DNA of 64,000 bases. Source: Mesobacillus maritimus. Lineage in GTDB: Bacteria > Bacillota > Bacilli > Bacillales > Cytobacillaceae. The notes under the pieces were generated by a model, which made no database searches, was not told where the DNA came from, and saw only the letters and a list, made by a program, of their open reading frames with translations. The stretch is taken from positions 186,001 through 250,000 of the forward strand of contig NZ_JAMBNR010000003.1 of the NCBI RefSeq assembly GCF_023715205.1. The letters are read 5' to 3'. Below, piece by piece: positions 46,123-53,727 of this stretch; positions within the stretch are counted from its first letter, which is position 1; each line of letters begins with the position of its first letter. A program made the translations under genes and the position numbers.

Positions 46123-47085
46123 TTAATTTGAATGAAAGTTCAATAATGCATCATGAATGAGATAAGCGGCTAGCTGAACAGTCTTGTTATTTTCATCGTA
46201 AAGCGGATTGACTTCTGAAACATCAAAGGACATAAGTTTCTTATTTGAAACAATGTAGCGAATTAAAGCTCGAACAAGCTTTGGTTCCAGTCCAAATGGA
46301 GACGGAGCACTGACGCCCGGTGCATAGGCAGAACTAAATGCATCCATACATAATGTGAGTATGATGTAGTCATGCCTTGCCGCAAATGCACAGATTTGAC
46401 CCTTTATTCGTTCAAGTTCCGTCATCGATAACTCTTCTTCTAATAAAAATTGAACTCGGTGTTTTTTCGCCGTTTCAAAAAGAGCCAATGTATTTCCCTG
46501 ATGTTGAATGCCAACCACCAAATATCCACAGTTTGAATCCTGCTCTAATATCTGTCTAAACATCGTACCAGAAGAGGATTGCTTATCGTATGGCCGTAGA
46601 TCGAAGTGTGCATCAAGATTGATGATCCCAATTTTAGCTTCTGAACCTACCGCTTTCCTTCCCCCAAGATAGTGGCCGTAAAATGTTTCGTGCCCCCCAC
46701 CAAGAATGACTGGGGTTGCATTATTTTTAAGTAGATGCTGAACAGCGTTCCCTAACTCTGCTTGAGCCTCTTCCATTCTCTCGTTCTCACATTTAATGTT
46801 TCCCACATCGTAAACCGTCGTGTTTTCAGGGAATGCCCATGGAAGCTTAGCTAAAGCGGAGCGAATTTTATCAGGAGCATCTGCTGCCCCCATTCGACCA
46901 TTGTTGCGACGGACCCCTTCATCGCATTGAAAACCAAGGATTCCAAATGCTTTTGATGTATTTTTATCAGTGTTTAAATGAGGGATTTCTGCCAGGTTAA
47001 CCTTTTGATGATACCGAAAAGAAAAGAAATCTGTATCTGAGTCAACTCTTCCTCGCCAATTCTTTTTAGATGGATGAATATACAT
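46123..47085 (-). CDS. hutG: Formimidoylglutamase-like ureohydrolase
   Basis: A 320-residue manganese enzyme of the arginase fold, expected to split N-formimidoyl-glutamate to glutamate and formamide in histidine degradation. Metal-site motifs are GGGHETFYGH, NLDAHFDLRP and CMDAFSSAYAPGVSAPSPFG. The last is the HutG form of the second Asp cluster, with the first Asp of the D-x-D replaced by Cys-Met. AAGGAGGAGCC precedes the ATG. No other hut genes are present, so it stands alone. A 24-bp palindrome lies 85 bases upstream and could be an operator. Agmatinase or another ureohydrolase is less likely. Confidence 0.88.
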   Translation of the reverse strand: MYIHPSKKNWRGRVDSDTDFFSFRYHQKVNLAEIPHLNTDKNTSKAFGILGFQCDEGVRRNNGRMGAADAPDKIRSALAKLPWAFPENTTVYDVGNIKCENERMEEAQAELGNAVQHLLKNNATPVILGGGHETFYGHYLGGRKAVGSEAKIGIINLDAHFDLRPYDKQSSSGTMFRQILEQDSNCGYLVVGIQHQGNTLALFETAKKHRVQFLLEEELSMTELERIKGQICAFAARHDYIILTLCMDAFSSAYAPGVSAPSPFGLEPKLVRALIRYIVSNKKLMSFDVSEVNPLYDENNKTVQLAAYLIHDALLNFHSN

Positions 47086-47586
47086 GGCTCCTCCTTCACT
47101 AATCGGAGTTTTATCTTAAGTATAATCATGCGAAAAGGTTTTACCAATACCCTCATTACCCTGAATTTTATTTAATCAAACGTTTGATTAAATTCTTTTT
47201 ATCATGCTTTTTTATCGCTTAAACACAAATTTGAAGTTTGGAGTGACTTTTTTAGCTTAGTCATCCTAATACTTTTGGCGATACTCGCTAGAGGTTTCAC
47301 TTGTCCCCCTGCCCCTACATGGTGCTGTAATCTTTTTACTACTCAAATTGTTTGGTTTCAAAGTTACACTTACCGTATTTTATTGATCAGGAATCTTTAG
47401 AAGACAGCCTTTAGGTCAATTATGGTTTCTGGCATTTCACTGGGTTTCAGGTTATTTGTATTGTGAGCAAATTTTTATAACACCGAAAAAATAAATTAAA
47501 CGCTAAAGTTTGTCCAGCTTTTCCAACCGTCACCAAAAATTCATTCCTGTATAAACTGGAATAAAGGTGTTAAAGGAGTGGAAGTG
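47086..47586. other. Divergent intergenic region between hutG and a small membrane protein gene
   Basis: It holds the 24-bp palindrome at 47170-47193, on the hutG side, and otherwise unremarkable AT-rich sequence. I see no further gene, RNA structure or REP copy between 47194 and 47560. Confidence 0.45.
47170..47193. promoter_or_regulatory. 24-bp perfect palindrome, copy B; candidate operator for hutG
   Basis: The central 20 bases are TTAATCAAACGTTTGATTAA, identical to copy A at 23881-23900, with two further matching bases on each side. The centre is 96 bases upstream of the hutG start, a normal operator position. The half-site ATCAAAC is typical in shape of a dimeric repressor site, but the regulator is unknown. 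Confidence 0.65.
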
Positions 47587-47766
47587 ATGCTACTTGAGTT
47601 AACCCTTTATTTACTGATAGGTTTCGTTGTTTTGTTGTTTAAAGAAGCAACAACCCTCAGGGAAGTTGGGAGAAATACCTTATACGTTGTATTCTGGCCC
47701 TATTTTCTTCTATTAAAATATGTTTCCTATATTGACCAAGCTAAACAAAATAGTCGAAGGAGATGA
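47587..47766 (+). CDS. Small membrane protein, 59 residues, unknown
   Basis: The protein begins MLLELTLYLLIGFVVLLF and has a second hydrophobic stretch, NTLYVVFWPYFLLLKYVSYI, ending in a basic tail (KQNSRRR). AAGGAG lies eight bases before the ATG at 47587; in-frame GTG codons at 47578 and 47584 are worse placed. A terminator follows. No family recognised. Confidence 0.68.
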   Translation: MLLELTLYLLIGFVVLLFKEATTLREVGRNTLYVVFWPYFLLLKYVSYIDQAKQNSRRR

Positions 47767-47800
47767 ACCCACGCCCCATGAATTCATTCCAAAGACAAAA

Positions 47801-47840
47801 AAAGAACACAATCTAATCAACATTAGGTCGTGTTCTTTTT
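47801..47840 (+). terminator. Terminator of the small membrane protein gene
   Basis: AAAGAACAC and GTGTTCTTT with an inner CTAAT/ATTAG stem, followed by TTTTT. Confidence 0.85.
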
Positions 47841-47887
47841 ATGCTCTGATTTAGCTCTATTTCTTAAGTCCTGGCTGGAAATTTATT

Positions 47888-47907
47888 GGATGGTGCCTGG
47901 CACCTGG
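47888..47907 (+). repeat. REP element 1
   Basis: GGATGGTGCCTGGCACCTGG with core GGTGCC-T-GGCACC at 47892-47904. It lies in the 3' region shared by the small membrane protein gene and hmoA. The bases upstream (GGAAATTTATT) also match REP element 3. Confidence 0.9.
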
Positions 47908-47910
47908 AAA

Positions 47911-48228
47911 TTACTTAGGAAGTTTTACGGCTTTTACTTCGTATTTAGCTCCTTCAGAACTAATAAGGTATTCTGGTTTTGGTTGACCCAATTTTGCTTT
48001 ATGTCCTGCAATATGGGCGTCACTCTTCTCCCACTGCTTCCAATGCTCTTCAGACTCCCAGCGAGTTAATACAACAACTTCCTCATCGCCACGTCGAACC
48101 TTTTTCACCATTACAGTGGAATCAATAAATCCCTCTTGTTGCTGAACTAAGCCTTTCCCACTGAAACGTTCTACCACTTGATCTGAGAAGCCTTCTTTAA
48201 CAACCATTTTTCTCATTTGAACAAACAT
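47911..48228 (-). CDS. Heme-degrading monooxygenase, HmoA/IsdG-like
   Basis: A 105-residue protein of the antibiotic-biosynthesis-monooxygenase (dimeric ferredoxin-like) fold, expected to open the heme ring and free iron. It begins MFVQMRKMVVKEG and contains the family run GFIDSTVMVKKVRRGDEEVV, TRWESEEHWKQWEKSDAH and the distal His/Lys part AHIAGHKAK. GGGAG lies 11 bases upstream. A Fur-box-like sequence 72 bases upstream supports iron regulation. The fetAB iron transporter genes lie 4 kb on. Confidence 0.85.
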   Translation of the reverse strand: MFVQMRKMVVKEGFSDQVVERFSGKGLVQQQEGFIDSTVMVKKVRRGDEEVVVLTRWESEEHWKQWEKSDAHIAGHKAKLGQPKPEYLISSEGAKYEVKAVKLPK

Positions 48229-48299
48229 TTTTGTTTTCGCTCCCTGTATATCTATTTTTAATAAGGTTCATTTCATTTTGCTATATTCCCAGTTTAAAT

Positions 48300-48318
48300 G
48301 ATATTGATTCTCATTACC
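48300..48318 (-). promoter_or_regulatory. Fur box upstream of the heme monooxygenase gene
   Basis: GATATTGATTCTCATTACC matches the 19-base consensus GATAATGATAATCATTATC at 15 positions by my count, and its 7-1-7 core TGATATT-G-ATTCTCA has two mismatches. It is correctly placed to repress the gene when iron is sufficient. Confidence 0.75.
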
Positions 48319-48396
48319 AACTATTTTTTTAGATATTTACATCATTTACATTATCGCACGTCGCTTCATTTATATCCTCTTCCCTTTCCTATAAAT

Positions 48397-48434
48397 AAAA
48401 GCCGAAATTAGTGGGGGAACTAACTTCGGCTTTA
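48397..48434 (-). terminator. Terminator of DoxX copy 1
   Basis: AAAGCCGAAATTAGT pairs with ACTAACTTCGGCTTT with one mismatch, and a T-rich tract follows on the minus strand. Confidence 0.85.
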
Positions 48435-48450
48435 TTGATATTTACAAATC

Positions 48451-48472
48451 CTGGATGGTGCCTGGCACCTGG
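48451..48472 (+). repeat. REP element 2
   Basis: Core GGTGCCTGGCACC at 48457-48469 with flanks CTGGAT and TGG. It lies between DoxX copy 1 and its terminator. Confidence 0.92.
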
Positions 48473-48485
48473 TAATATTTAGGGG

Positions 48486-48998
48486 TTAAGCAGTTTCGCT
48501 TACAGTTTTGTCTAGCTTTTTATTGAATGTTTTGCGTAGGAATGGGATCACCCAGCGGTCTAAACCATAGCGGCCTGCGTTGTAACCTGCAAACAAGATG
48601 ATGGCTCCTAAGAAGATGTCTGTTGGGTTATGAGATACTGTTCCTGCTAAGAAGAAGCTGAAGTTCATGACAAGTCCGAAGAACATTGCCGCTGTTGTTA
48701 AGCAACCTAGTAATAAGCCTAAACCTACTAGAAACTCACCTAATGGAACAATAAAGTTAAACAACTCAATGTTTGGTAACGCAAAGCTTTCTAGGAAATT
48801 AACGTACCAGCTGTAAACCGGCGCACCATCTGGACCCATTACAGGGTTAGCAATCGCATTTTGCAAAAAGCCTGATGCATCAAATCCTCCAGTTAATTTT
48901 CCCCAACCTGCTGTCATCCAGTTATATCCAAGCCAGATTCGAATAACGGCCAATAACCCTGCTACAATTTTGTTTTCTCTTAATAATGTTGCGAACAT
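48486..48998 (-). CDS. DoxX-family membrane protein, copy 1
   Basis: A 170-residue protein with four membrane helices and the DoxX pattern RIWLGYNWMTAGWGKLTGGFD, PLGEFLVGLGLLLGCLTTAA and SHNPTDIFLGAIILFAGYNAGR. DoxX relatives include the small subunit of thiosulfate:quinone oxidoreductase; most Bacillus members have no proven role but are tied to quinone or thiol stress. It is almost identical to copies at 49247 and 54022. The start has GGAAGG upstream. An Fnr/CRP-like box lies 93 bases upstream, placed as in the other two copies. Confidence 0.9.
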   Translation of the reverse strand: MFATLLRENKIVAGLLAVIRIWLGYNWMTAGWGKLTGGFDASGFLQNAIANPVMGPDGAPVYSWYVNFLESFALPNIELFNFIVPLGEFLVGLGLLLGCLTTAAMFFGLVMNFSFFLAGTVSHNPTDIFLGAIILFAGYNAGRYGLDRWVIPFLRKTFNKKLDKTVSETA

Positions 48999-49090
48999 AA
49001 CGATCGCTTCCTTCCATCTTCAATTTTTAAATGAATAAGTTCTTTAGTACATTTTGAATATATCAGATTCTTTTATATAAAAAGTGTTAG

Positions 49091-49106
49091 TGTGACAAAG
49101 TTCACA
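49091..49106 (-). promoter_or_regulatory. Fnr/CRP-like box upstream of DoxX copy 1
   Basis: TGTGACAAAGTTCACA fits TGTGA-N6-TCACA. Its centre lies 39 bases upstream of a TATATT hexamer (49057-49062, minus strand), the same distance as in the other two copies. Confidence 0.65.
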
Positions 49107-49170
49107 TTTTGTTAAAAACATTATGGCTATTGTGTGAATGTAGCAAAGTAATCCACTTATGGAAATTTAT

Positions 49171-49191
49171 TGGATGGTGCCTGGCACCTGG
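49171..49191 (+). repeat. REP element 3
   Basis: Core GGTGCCTGGCACC at 49176-49188 between DoxX copies 1 and 2. A degenerate relative (CCAGGTGCC-TTGGAACC) follows near 49227. Confidence 0.92.
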
Positions 49192-49246
49192 TAAGGAACT
49201 GGGAAAACCACAGGTGTTAAAGCCTCCAGGTGCCTTGGAACCACGT

Positions 49247-49753
49247 TTAGTTATTTATTGTTGCGTTTGTTTTCTTTTTGAAAGTTTTGTTTAGGAATGG
49301 GACTACCCAACGGTCTAAGCCGTAGCGACCTGCGTTGTATCCTGCGAACAGGATGATCCCGCCTAGGAAAATATCTGTTGGGTTATGAGATACTGTTCCA
49401 GCTAAGAAGAAGCTGAAGTTCATGACAAGTCCGAAGAACATTGCGGCTGTTGTTAAGCAACCTAGTAATAAGCCTAGACCTACGAGAAATTCACCTAGCG
49501 GAACGATGACATTAAACAACTCGATGTTTGGCAATGCAAAGCTTTCAAGGAAGTTAACATACCAGCTGTAAACAGGCGCACCATCTGGACCCATCACCGG
49601 GTTCGCAATGGCATTTTGTAAAAAGCCTGATGCATCGAATCCTCCCGTTAGTTTTCCCCAACCTGCTGTCATCCAGTTATATCCAAGCCATATCCGTATT
49701 ACGGCTAAAAATCCGGCTGCAATTTTATTTTCTCTTAATACTGTTGCGAACAT
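49247..49753 (-). CDS. DoxX-family membrane protein, copy 2
   Basis: A 168-residue protein identical to copy 1 over nearly all of its length. Differences cluster at the two ends, for example VLRENKIAAGF at the start and NKTFKKKTNATINN at the end. All four helices and the DoxX motifs are kept. The near-identity at DNA level and the shared upstream box show that it is a recent tandem duplicate or is kept similar by gene conversion. AAAGGAAG precedes the ATG. Confidence 0.9.
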   Translation of the reverse strand: MFATVLRENKIAAGFLAVIRIWLGYNWMTAGWGKLTGGFDASGFLQNAIANPVMGPDGAPVYSWYVNFLESFALPNIELFNVIVPLGEFLVGLGLLLGCLTTAAMFFGLVMNFSFFLAGTVSHNPTDIFLGGIILFAGYNAGRYGLDRWVVPFLNKTFKKKTNATINN

Positions 49754-50061
49754 ATTGATCGCTTCCTTTCAATCTCTTATTAAATTTGTTTTGTTTGTTT
49801 ACACTCATAATATATCAGTTTCCAACTTAAAAATGGTGCTTATGTGAATAAGTTCACAATTTGTTAAAATCATTTTGTCTAAATTATGTCAAAGCATCAT
49901 TTTGAGAGGATTTCCCCATCAAAATAGGTGTTATCAACCACATCGTGCCAACCTTCTAATGTAAAAAATCACTAAGAACGAATCATGTTTTAAGGCAGAA
50001 TGGTTTTTTTATCAAAAAATTCAAAGTATGATGGAGATATACATAATTTAGGAGTGATTGG
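49754..50061. other. Divergent promoter region between DoxX copy 2 and the dehydrogenase
   Basis: It contains the Fnr/CRP-like box at 49843-49858 and, after it, a TTTGTTAAAA stretch also found upstream of copies 1 and 3. Nothing else stands out between 49890 and 50045 apart from the ribosome binding site TTAGGAG before 50062. Confidence 0.5.
49843..49858 (-). promoter_or_regulatory. Fnr/CRP-like box upstream of DoxX copy 2
   Basis: TGTGAATAAGTTCACA fits TGTGA-N6-TCACA. The TATATT hexamer at 49809-49814 is again centred 39 bases downstream. TTTGTTAAAA follows the box on the far side, as in the other copies. Confidence 0.68.
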
Positions 50062-51057
50062 ATGAAAGCATTGTTTCATGCAGAAAAGGCAGGAATTGAA
50101 GGATTATCCTATGGAGAATTGCCGGAAAGCGTTCCTGGTCCTGGTGAAGTACGTGTTAAATTGAAGACAGCAGGGTTAAACCATCGAGATTTATTTACCC
50201 TAAACCGCCATCAACCAACAGATCCTCCACTGATCATCGGATCAGATGGGGCTGGAATTATTGAGGCAGTTGGCGATGGTGTAACAGGTGTTACGATTGG
50301 TGACGAGGTGATTATTAATCCTGGGCTTGGTTGGAAGGAATTGAGTGATGCTCCTCCAGAAGGTTTTGAAATTGTCGGGTTACCCGATCATGGCACCTTT
50401 GCGGAAAAAATCATTGTACCTGCCGAAAATGCAGTCGCTAAACCTGCCCATTTATCTTGGGATGAAGCTGGAGTTTTATCTTTGGCGGCCTTAACTGCTT
50501 ATCGAGCATTATTCACTAGAGGCAAGCTTCAATCAGGTATGAAGGTGCTGATCCCAGGTATCGGTGGCGGAGTTGCAACATTTTTATTACAGTTTGCTCT
50601 TGCTGCCGGGGCGGATGTTTATGTTACTTCACGTTCTGAAGAAAAACGTGCGAAGGCTCTTGACCTAGGGGCTAAAATGGCAATTGACAGCAGTGAGAAT
50701 TGGGAACAAGCACTAGGCGGTGTGAAAATGGACCTTGTCATTGAATCCGTCGGAGCTGCTACAATTAATCAATCTTTAAAGCAACTCCGTAAAGGCGGTA
50801 CCATCGTCACATTTGGCTCGTCTACTGGGGACATGGTAAATCTGAATTTACGGGAGTTTTTCTACGGCCAATTTAATTTGCTAGGTTCTACTATGGGAAG
50901 TGCTGAAGAATTTGAGGAAATGATTCAATTTATTAGCAAACATGAAATCAAGCCTGTTATGGATCAAATGTATTCACTTGACCAATACCAAGAAGCCTTT
51001 CAGCGACTTGACGAGGCTAAGCAATTAGGTAAAATCGGATTTTATATTGAAGAATAG
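50062..51057 (+). CDS. Medium-chain (MDR) zinc-binding-dehydrogenase family oxidoreductase, YogA-like
   Basis: A 331-residue NAD(P)H-dependent oxidoreductase. The GroES-like N-half has PGPGEVRVKLKTAGLNHRDLF and IIGSDGAGIIEAVG. The Rossmann half has VLIPGIGGGVATFLLQFALA and VYVTSRSEEKRAKALDLGA. The catalytic zinc Cys of alcohol dehydrogenases is replaced (NHRDL), so it resembles quinone-reductase-like members. Substrate unknown. TTAGGAG precedes the ATG, and a terminator follows the stop. Confidence 0.9.
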   Translation: MKALFHAEKAGIEGLSYGELPESVPGPGEVRVKLKTAGLNHRDLFTLNRHQPTDPPLIIGSDGAGIIEAVGDGVTGVTIGDEVIINPGLGWKELSDAPPEGFEIVGLPDHGTFAEKIIVPAENAVAKPAHLSWDEAGVLSLAALTAYRALFTRGKLQSGMKVLIPGIGGGVATFLLQFALAAGADVYVTSRSEEKRAKALDLGAKMAIDSSENWEQALGGVKMDLVIESVGAATINQSLKQLRKGGTIVTFGSSTGDMVNLNLREFFYGQFNLLGSTMGSAEEFEEMIQFISKHEIKPVMDQMYSLDQYQEAFQRLDEAKQLGKIGFYIEE

Positions 51058-51086
51058 TTAATTGTGCCATTGTGGCCATCATAAAT

Positions 51087-51119
51087 AAGGCATCACCCGT
51101 TAATACTGGGTGATGCCTT
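51087..51119 (+). terminator. Terminator of the MDR dehydrogenase gene
   Basis: AAGGCATCACCC pairs perfectly with GGGTGATGCCTT. The U-run is weak on the plus strand. Confidence 0.75.
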
Positions 51120-51178
51120 CCCACTTTCCTTGGAATTATGTCCTTCCTAATTACTAGAAAAAGTCACTTTCCAATTTT

Positions 51179-51198
51179 CTGGATGGTGCCTGGCACCT
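51179..51198 (+). repeat. REP element 4, flanking the RAYT gene
   Basis: CTGGATGGTGCCTGGCACCT with core at 51185-51197. It lies about 76 bases beyond the RAYT stop codon, the usual association of such genes with their repeats. Confidence 0.92.
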
Positions 51199-51273
51199 TC
51201 CAGTTAACTTCCAAACCCGCCTATCCGCACGCCAGCTGAATCTGCTGTGCTTACACTGCTATATGAATTGGAG

Positions 51274-51843
51274 CTACCACGAAAGTTTAAATCCCCTGTC
51301 TGGGCTTTCTGCGTATTCGCAATAATATTGGAGGTTTGCGCCTGGTAGGAGTTCAGCAATGGAGTGAAGGTTGATGAAGTCATATGGTGGTACAGTTCCG
51401 GTTTTATAAAATTGATAACTGCTATATGGATAGTCTTCCATTTTTTTGACCATTGGATATTTGGTGTTGATTGGGTTTTGGTGAATGTAACGGCTAACTT
51501 GAAGAAGTCCAAACGTATCGTCTATTGGGGAACTGTTAAATCGTTGCTGAAACACATGTCCAATGCAATCATATCTACGATTATAATAATCTGTATAACG
51601 TTTATTAAAGGCTCCCATCACCTTAGAAATGGTTTCATTCTCGGATTTTATCATAAAATGGTAATGGTTGGACATAAAGCAGTATGCGGCAAGATCAATC
51701 GGGGTTTCGTTGTGGATCATGTTCAATAAGCGATAGGCTTGGCTGATATCTGTTTCATCGTAGAAAATCTGTTTGCGATTGTTCCCTCTGGCATACACAT
51801 GATGATAAGCATTAGGAACATTTTCTCTTCGTTTTCGTCCCAA
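51274..51843 (-). CDS. REP-associated tyrosine transposase (RAYT, Y1/IS200-like)
   Basis: A 189-residue HUH-type single-strand nuclease. Motifs are YHHVYARGNNRKQIF, the metal-binding H-x-H in CFMSNHYHFMI, NKRYTDYYNRRYDCIGHVFQ, and SRYIHQNPINTKYP with the presumed catalytic Tyr of Y-I-x-x-N-P. I chose the TTG at 51843, ten bases after GGAAGG, which gives the usual basic start GRKRRENVPN; an ATG at 51891 is possible. The gene looks intact, has no terminal inverted repeats, and sits between REP elements 4 and 5, so it probably recognises these palindromes. Domesticated RAYTs spread REPs rather than themselves. Confidence 0.92.
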   Translation of the reverse strand: MGRKRRENVPNAYHHVYARGNNRKQIFYDETDISQAYRLLNMIHNETPIDLAAYCFMSNHYHFMIKSENETISKVMGAFNKRYTDYYNRRYDCIGHVFQQRFNSSPIDDTFGLLQVSRYIHQNPINTKYPMVKKMEDYPYSSYQFYKTGTVPPYDFINLHSIAELLPGANLQYYCEYAESPDRGFKLSW

Positions 51844-52201
51844 GGAAAACCATCCTTCCTTATTTTGTTGAGGAGAATTTGAGGCAATCATTCAATTCTC
51901 GGGGTTAAGTACTACGTTTGGGTTAATTGTTTTAAATTTAATTAAAGCTCGCCGTGGACTTTCATCTAACGATCTTAAAATAAGTGTACAAAACAAGAGA
52001 ACGGTACTGTAAATCAATCGAACAGGTAAACGACCGTAGTGTGGGATAAAGATTTAAAGCGCATTATTTGAAGGGTTGAGAGAAGAAGTAGGATTGAAGC
52101 TAATACAAATTTTTCTGGCTCACCTCCTATGAATGGGTACAATCCTCCGTCCACTTTCTATTATAACCTAGCATCTATAAGTAGAGTTAGTATAAACCTA
52201 G
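51844..52201. other. Intergenic region upstream of the RAYT gene
   Basis: Between the RAYT start and the 47-bp palindrome I see no gene, REP copy or stable hairpin. It should hold the RAYT promoter on the minus strand, which I cannot place. Confidence 0.4.
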
Positions 52202-52248
52202 ATGGAAAATAAATGGATGGTGCCAGGCACCATCCATTTATTTTCCAT
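52202..52248. repeat. REP element 5: 47-bp perfect palindrome overlapping the fetB stop
   Basis: Core GGTGCC-A-GGCACC at 52219-52231. The arms are perfectly complementary over 23 bases each, including the last codons and stop of fetB (NGK then TAA). It would form a strong hairpin in the fetB transcript. Confidence 0.93.
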
Positions 52249-52999
52249 TTTTCGTCTTAAGTACTTGCATGCGTTCGTTGAAGAGAGTCGGATAGGATAG
52301 ATATCCGAGCATTACGCTGGTAACTGCGGCATTTGTTAAGATTAGAAATAAGATGAGCAACTGGAATTGGACGGCTTGTACTGGGGAAGCCCCCGCAATG
52401 ATTTGTCCGCTCATCATCCCAGGCAATTGGACAAGCCCTACTGTTTTCTGACTCTCAATCGTAGGAATCATGCTCGCCTTTATTGCTTGTGTCAGCTGGT
52501 TATGAATTGCTTGCTTCGGTGTCCCCCCAAGAGAGAGAATCAGTTCTGTCTCCTCTCCCCTAGCCTCCACCTCTGATGTAAAGCGGTTCAGGAATAGAAT
52601 CGCTAGGACCATCGAGTTCCCTATCACCATCCCACTGATGGAAATGATGTATTGTGCTGTCGGCGGGGTGATTCCAAACCCTAATAATATGCCTTGTGTG
52701 AGAAGCTCGACAAAAATAAGGGTGACAGCTACCTTCCAAGTGATCCCCCGGATAGCTGCTCCTTTTTTACGCACATTCAATGTCGCGGTGACAATCATAA
52801 GCGTAACCATTAAAAAAATGAAAAGGTAGTTCTCTGTATCAAAAACAAATTGAAGAACATAACCAATCGCGAGCAACTGAACGATTGAACGAACAGTGGC
52901 AATCATTGTGTCTTTTTCTAACCCTAGCTTCAGTGTCTTTGATAAGACAAGTGGAATCAGAACAAAAATTAAGGTGATAGATAAGGATAGGTAAGTCAT
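52238..52999 (-). CDS. fetB: FetB-like ABC transporter permease
   Basis: A 253-residue membrane protein of the UPF0014/FetB family, about seven helices. Family features are VRSIVQLLAIGYVLQFVF, SISGMVIGNSMVLAILFLNR, LSLGGTPKQAIHNQLTQAI and LPGMMSGQIIAGASPVQAV. FetAB of Escherichia coli protects against iron overload by export. Its ATG overlaps the fetA stop by 4 bases. The gene's last three codons and stop lie within the REP palindrome. Confidence 0.88.
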   Translation of the reverse strand: MTYLSLSITLIFVLIPLVLSKTLKLGLEKDTMIATVRSIVQLLAIGYVLQFVFDTENYLFIFLMVTLMIVTATLNVRKKGAAIRGITWKVAVTLIFVELLTQGILLGFGITPPTAQYIISISGMVIGNSMVLAILFLNRFTSEVEARGEETELILSLGGTPKQAIHNQLTQAIKASMIPTIESQKTVGLVQLPGMMSGQIIAGASPVQAVQFQLLILFLILTNAAVTSVMLGYLSYPTLFNERMQVLKTKNGK

Positions 53000-53727
53000 T
53001 CTCCTTCCCCCTTTACAAAGCGCTGAACCCTTTCATTCTCTGGCGTTTTTAGCAGTTCGCTCTCTCCAGTTTCAACCACTTCCCCTTCCATCATGACCCA
53101 CGTATAATCGCCTACATCAATTGCTTGTTTAAGGTTATGAGTAATCCAAATCATGGTTGTCCCATATTTGCGATTAATTTTTACAATCAACTCTTCAATA
53201 TCTTGGGTCGACGTCCGGTCTAGTGACGAGGTGATTTCATCAAGTAATAAGATTGGCGGACGATTCACGAGCGTACGCGCAATTGAGACCTTTTGACGTT
53301 GCCCTCCAGATAAATCCTGTGTGTTCCGATGTAAAAGTTCTTTTTTAAGTCCAACATCTTCTAATAAATCAGCTGCTTCAGCCTCAGATAAGGTTTTTCC
53401 TTGAAGACTCATCGGCAATGAAAGATTTTGAAAAATAGTGCCTCTCACCATTGGAGCACTTTGAAGAGCAATTCCAACTTTTCTCCTTAGCTCAACCGGT
53501 TCATATTCGTTAATATTTTTATCTTGGATAAAAATATCCCCTGAATCAGCTGACAATAACCCATTACAAAGCTTTAACAACGTAGATTTACCCGCCCCCG
53601 AAGGCCCTACTAAAGTGGTAATTCTCCCTTCAGGGAACGAGCCAGTGACATTTTTTAGAATATGTAAATTCTCCACCGAGTACTGTACTTGGTGAAAGTG
53701 AATCGCTGGCTTATAATGTTCATTCAA
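52996..53727 (-). CDS. fetA: FetA-like ABC transporter ATP-binding protein
   Basis: A 243-residue ATPase partner of FetB. Walker A GPSGAGKS, Q-loop IALQSAPMVRG, signature LSGGQRQKVSIA, Walker B ILLLDEI and switch ITHN are complete. The start is uncertain: I chose the TTG at 53727 with AAGGAT eleven bases upstream, giving MNEHYKPAIHFHQVQY. An upstream TTG at 53751 would add eight residues. It forms a two-gene operon with the permease. Confidence 0.88.
   Translation of the reverse strand: MNEHYKPAIHFHQVQYSVENLHILKNVTGSFPEGRITTLVGPSGAGKSTLLKLCNGLLSADSGDIFIQDKNINEYEPVELRRKVGIALQSAPMVRGTIFQNLSLPMSLQGKTLSEAEAADLLEDVGLKKELLHRNTQDLSGGQRQKVSIARTLVNRPPILLLDEITSSLDRTSTQDIEELIVKINRKYGTTMIWITHNLKQAIDVGDYTWVMMEGEVVETGESELLKTPENERVQRFVKGEGE

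Noticed and set aside
49205-49240. A further REP copy near CCAGGTGCC
   Set aside because: Only half of the core is preserved; it may be a worn-out copy but cannot be told from chance.
51204-51512. 102-codon minus-strand frame overlapping the RAYT 3' end
   Set aside because: Most of it is a shadow of the RAYT gene. The extra tail (SSNSYSSVSTADSAGVRIGG) has no family signal, though a frameshifted RAYT tail cannot be fully excluded.
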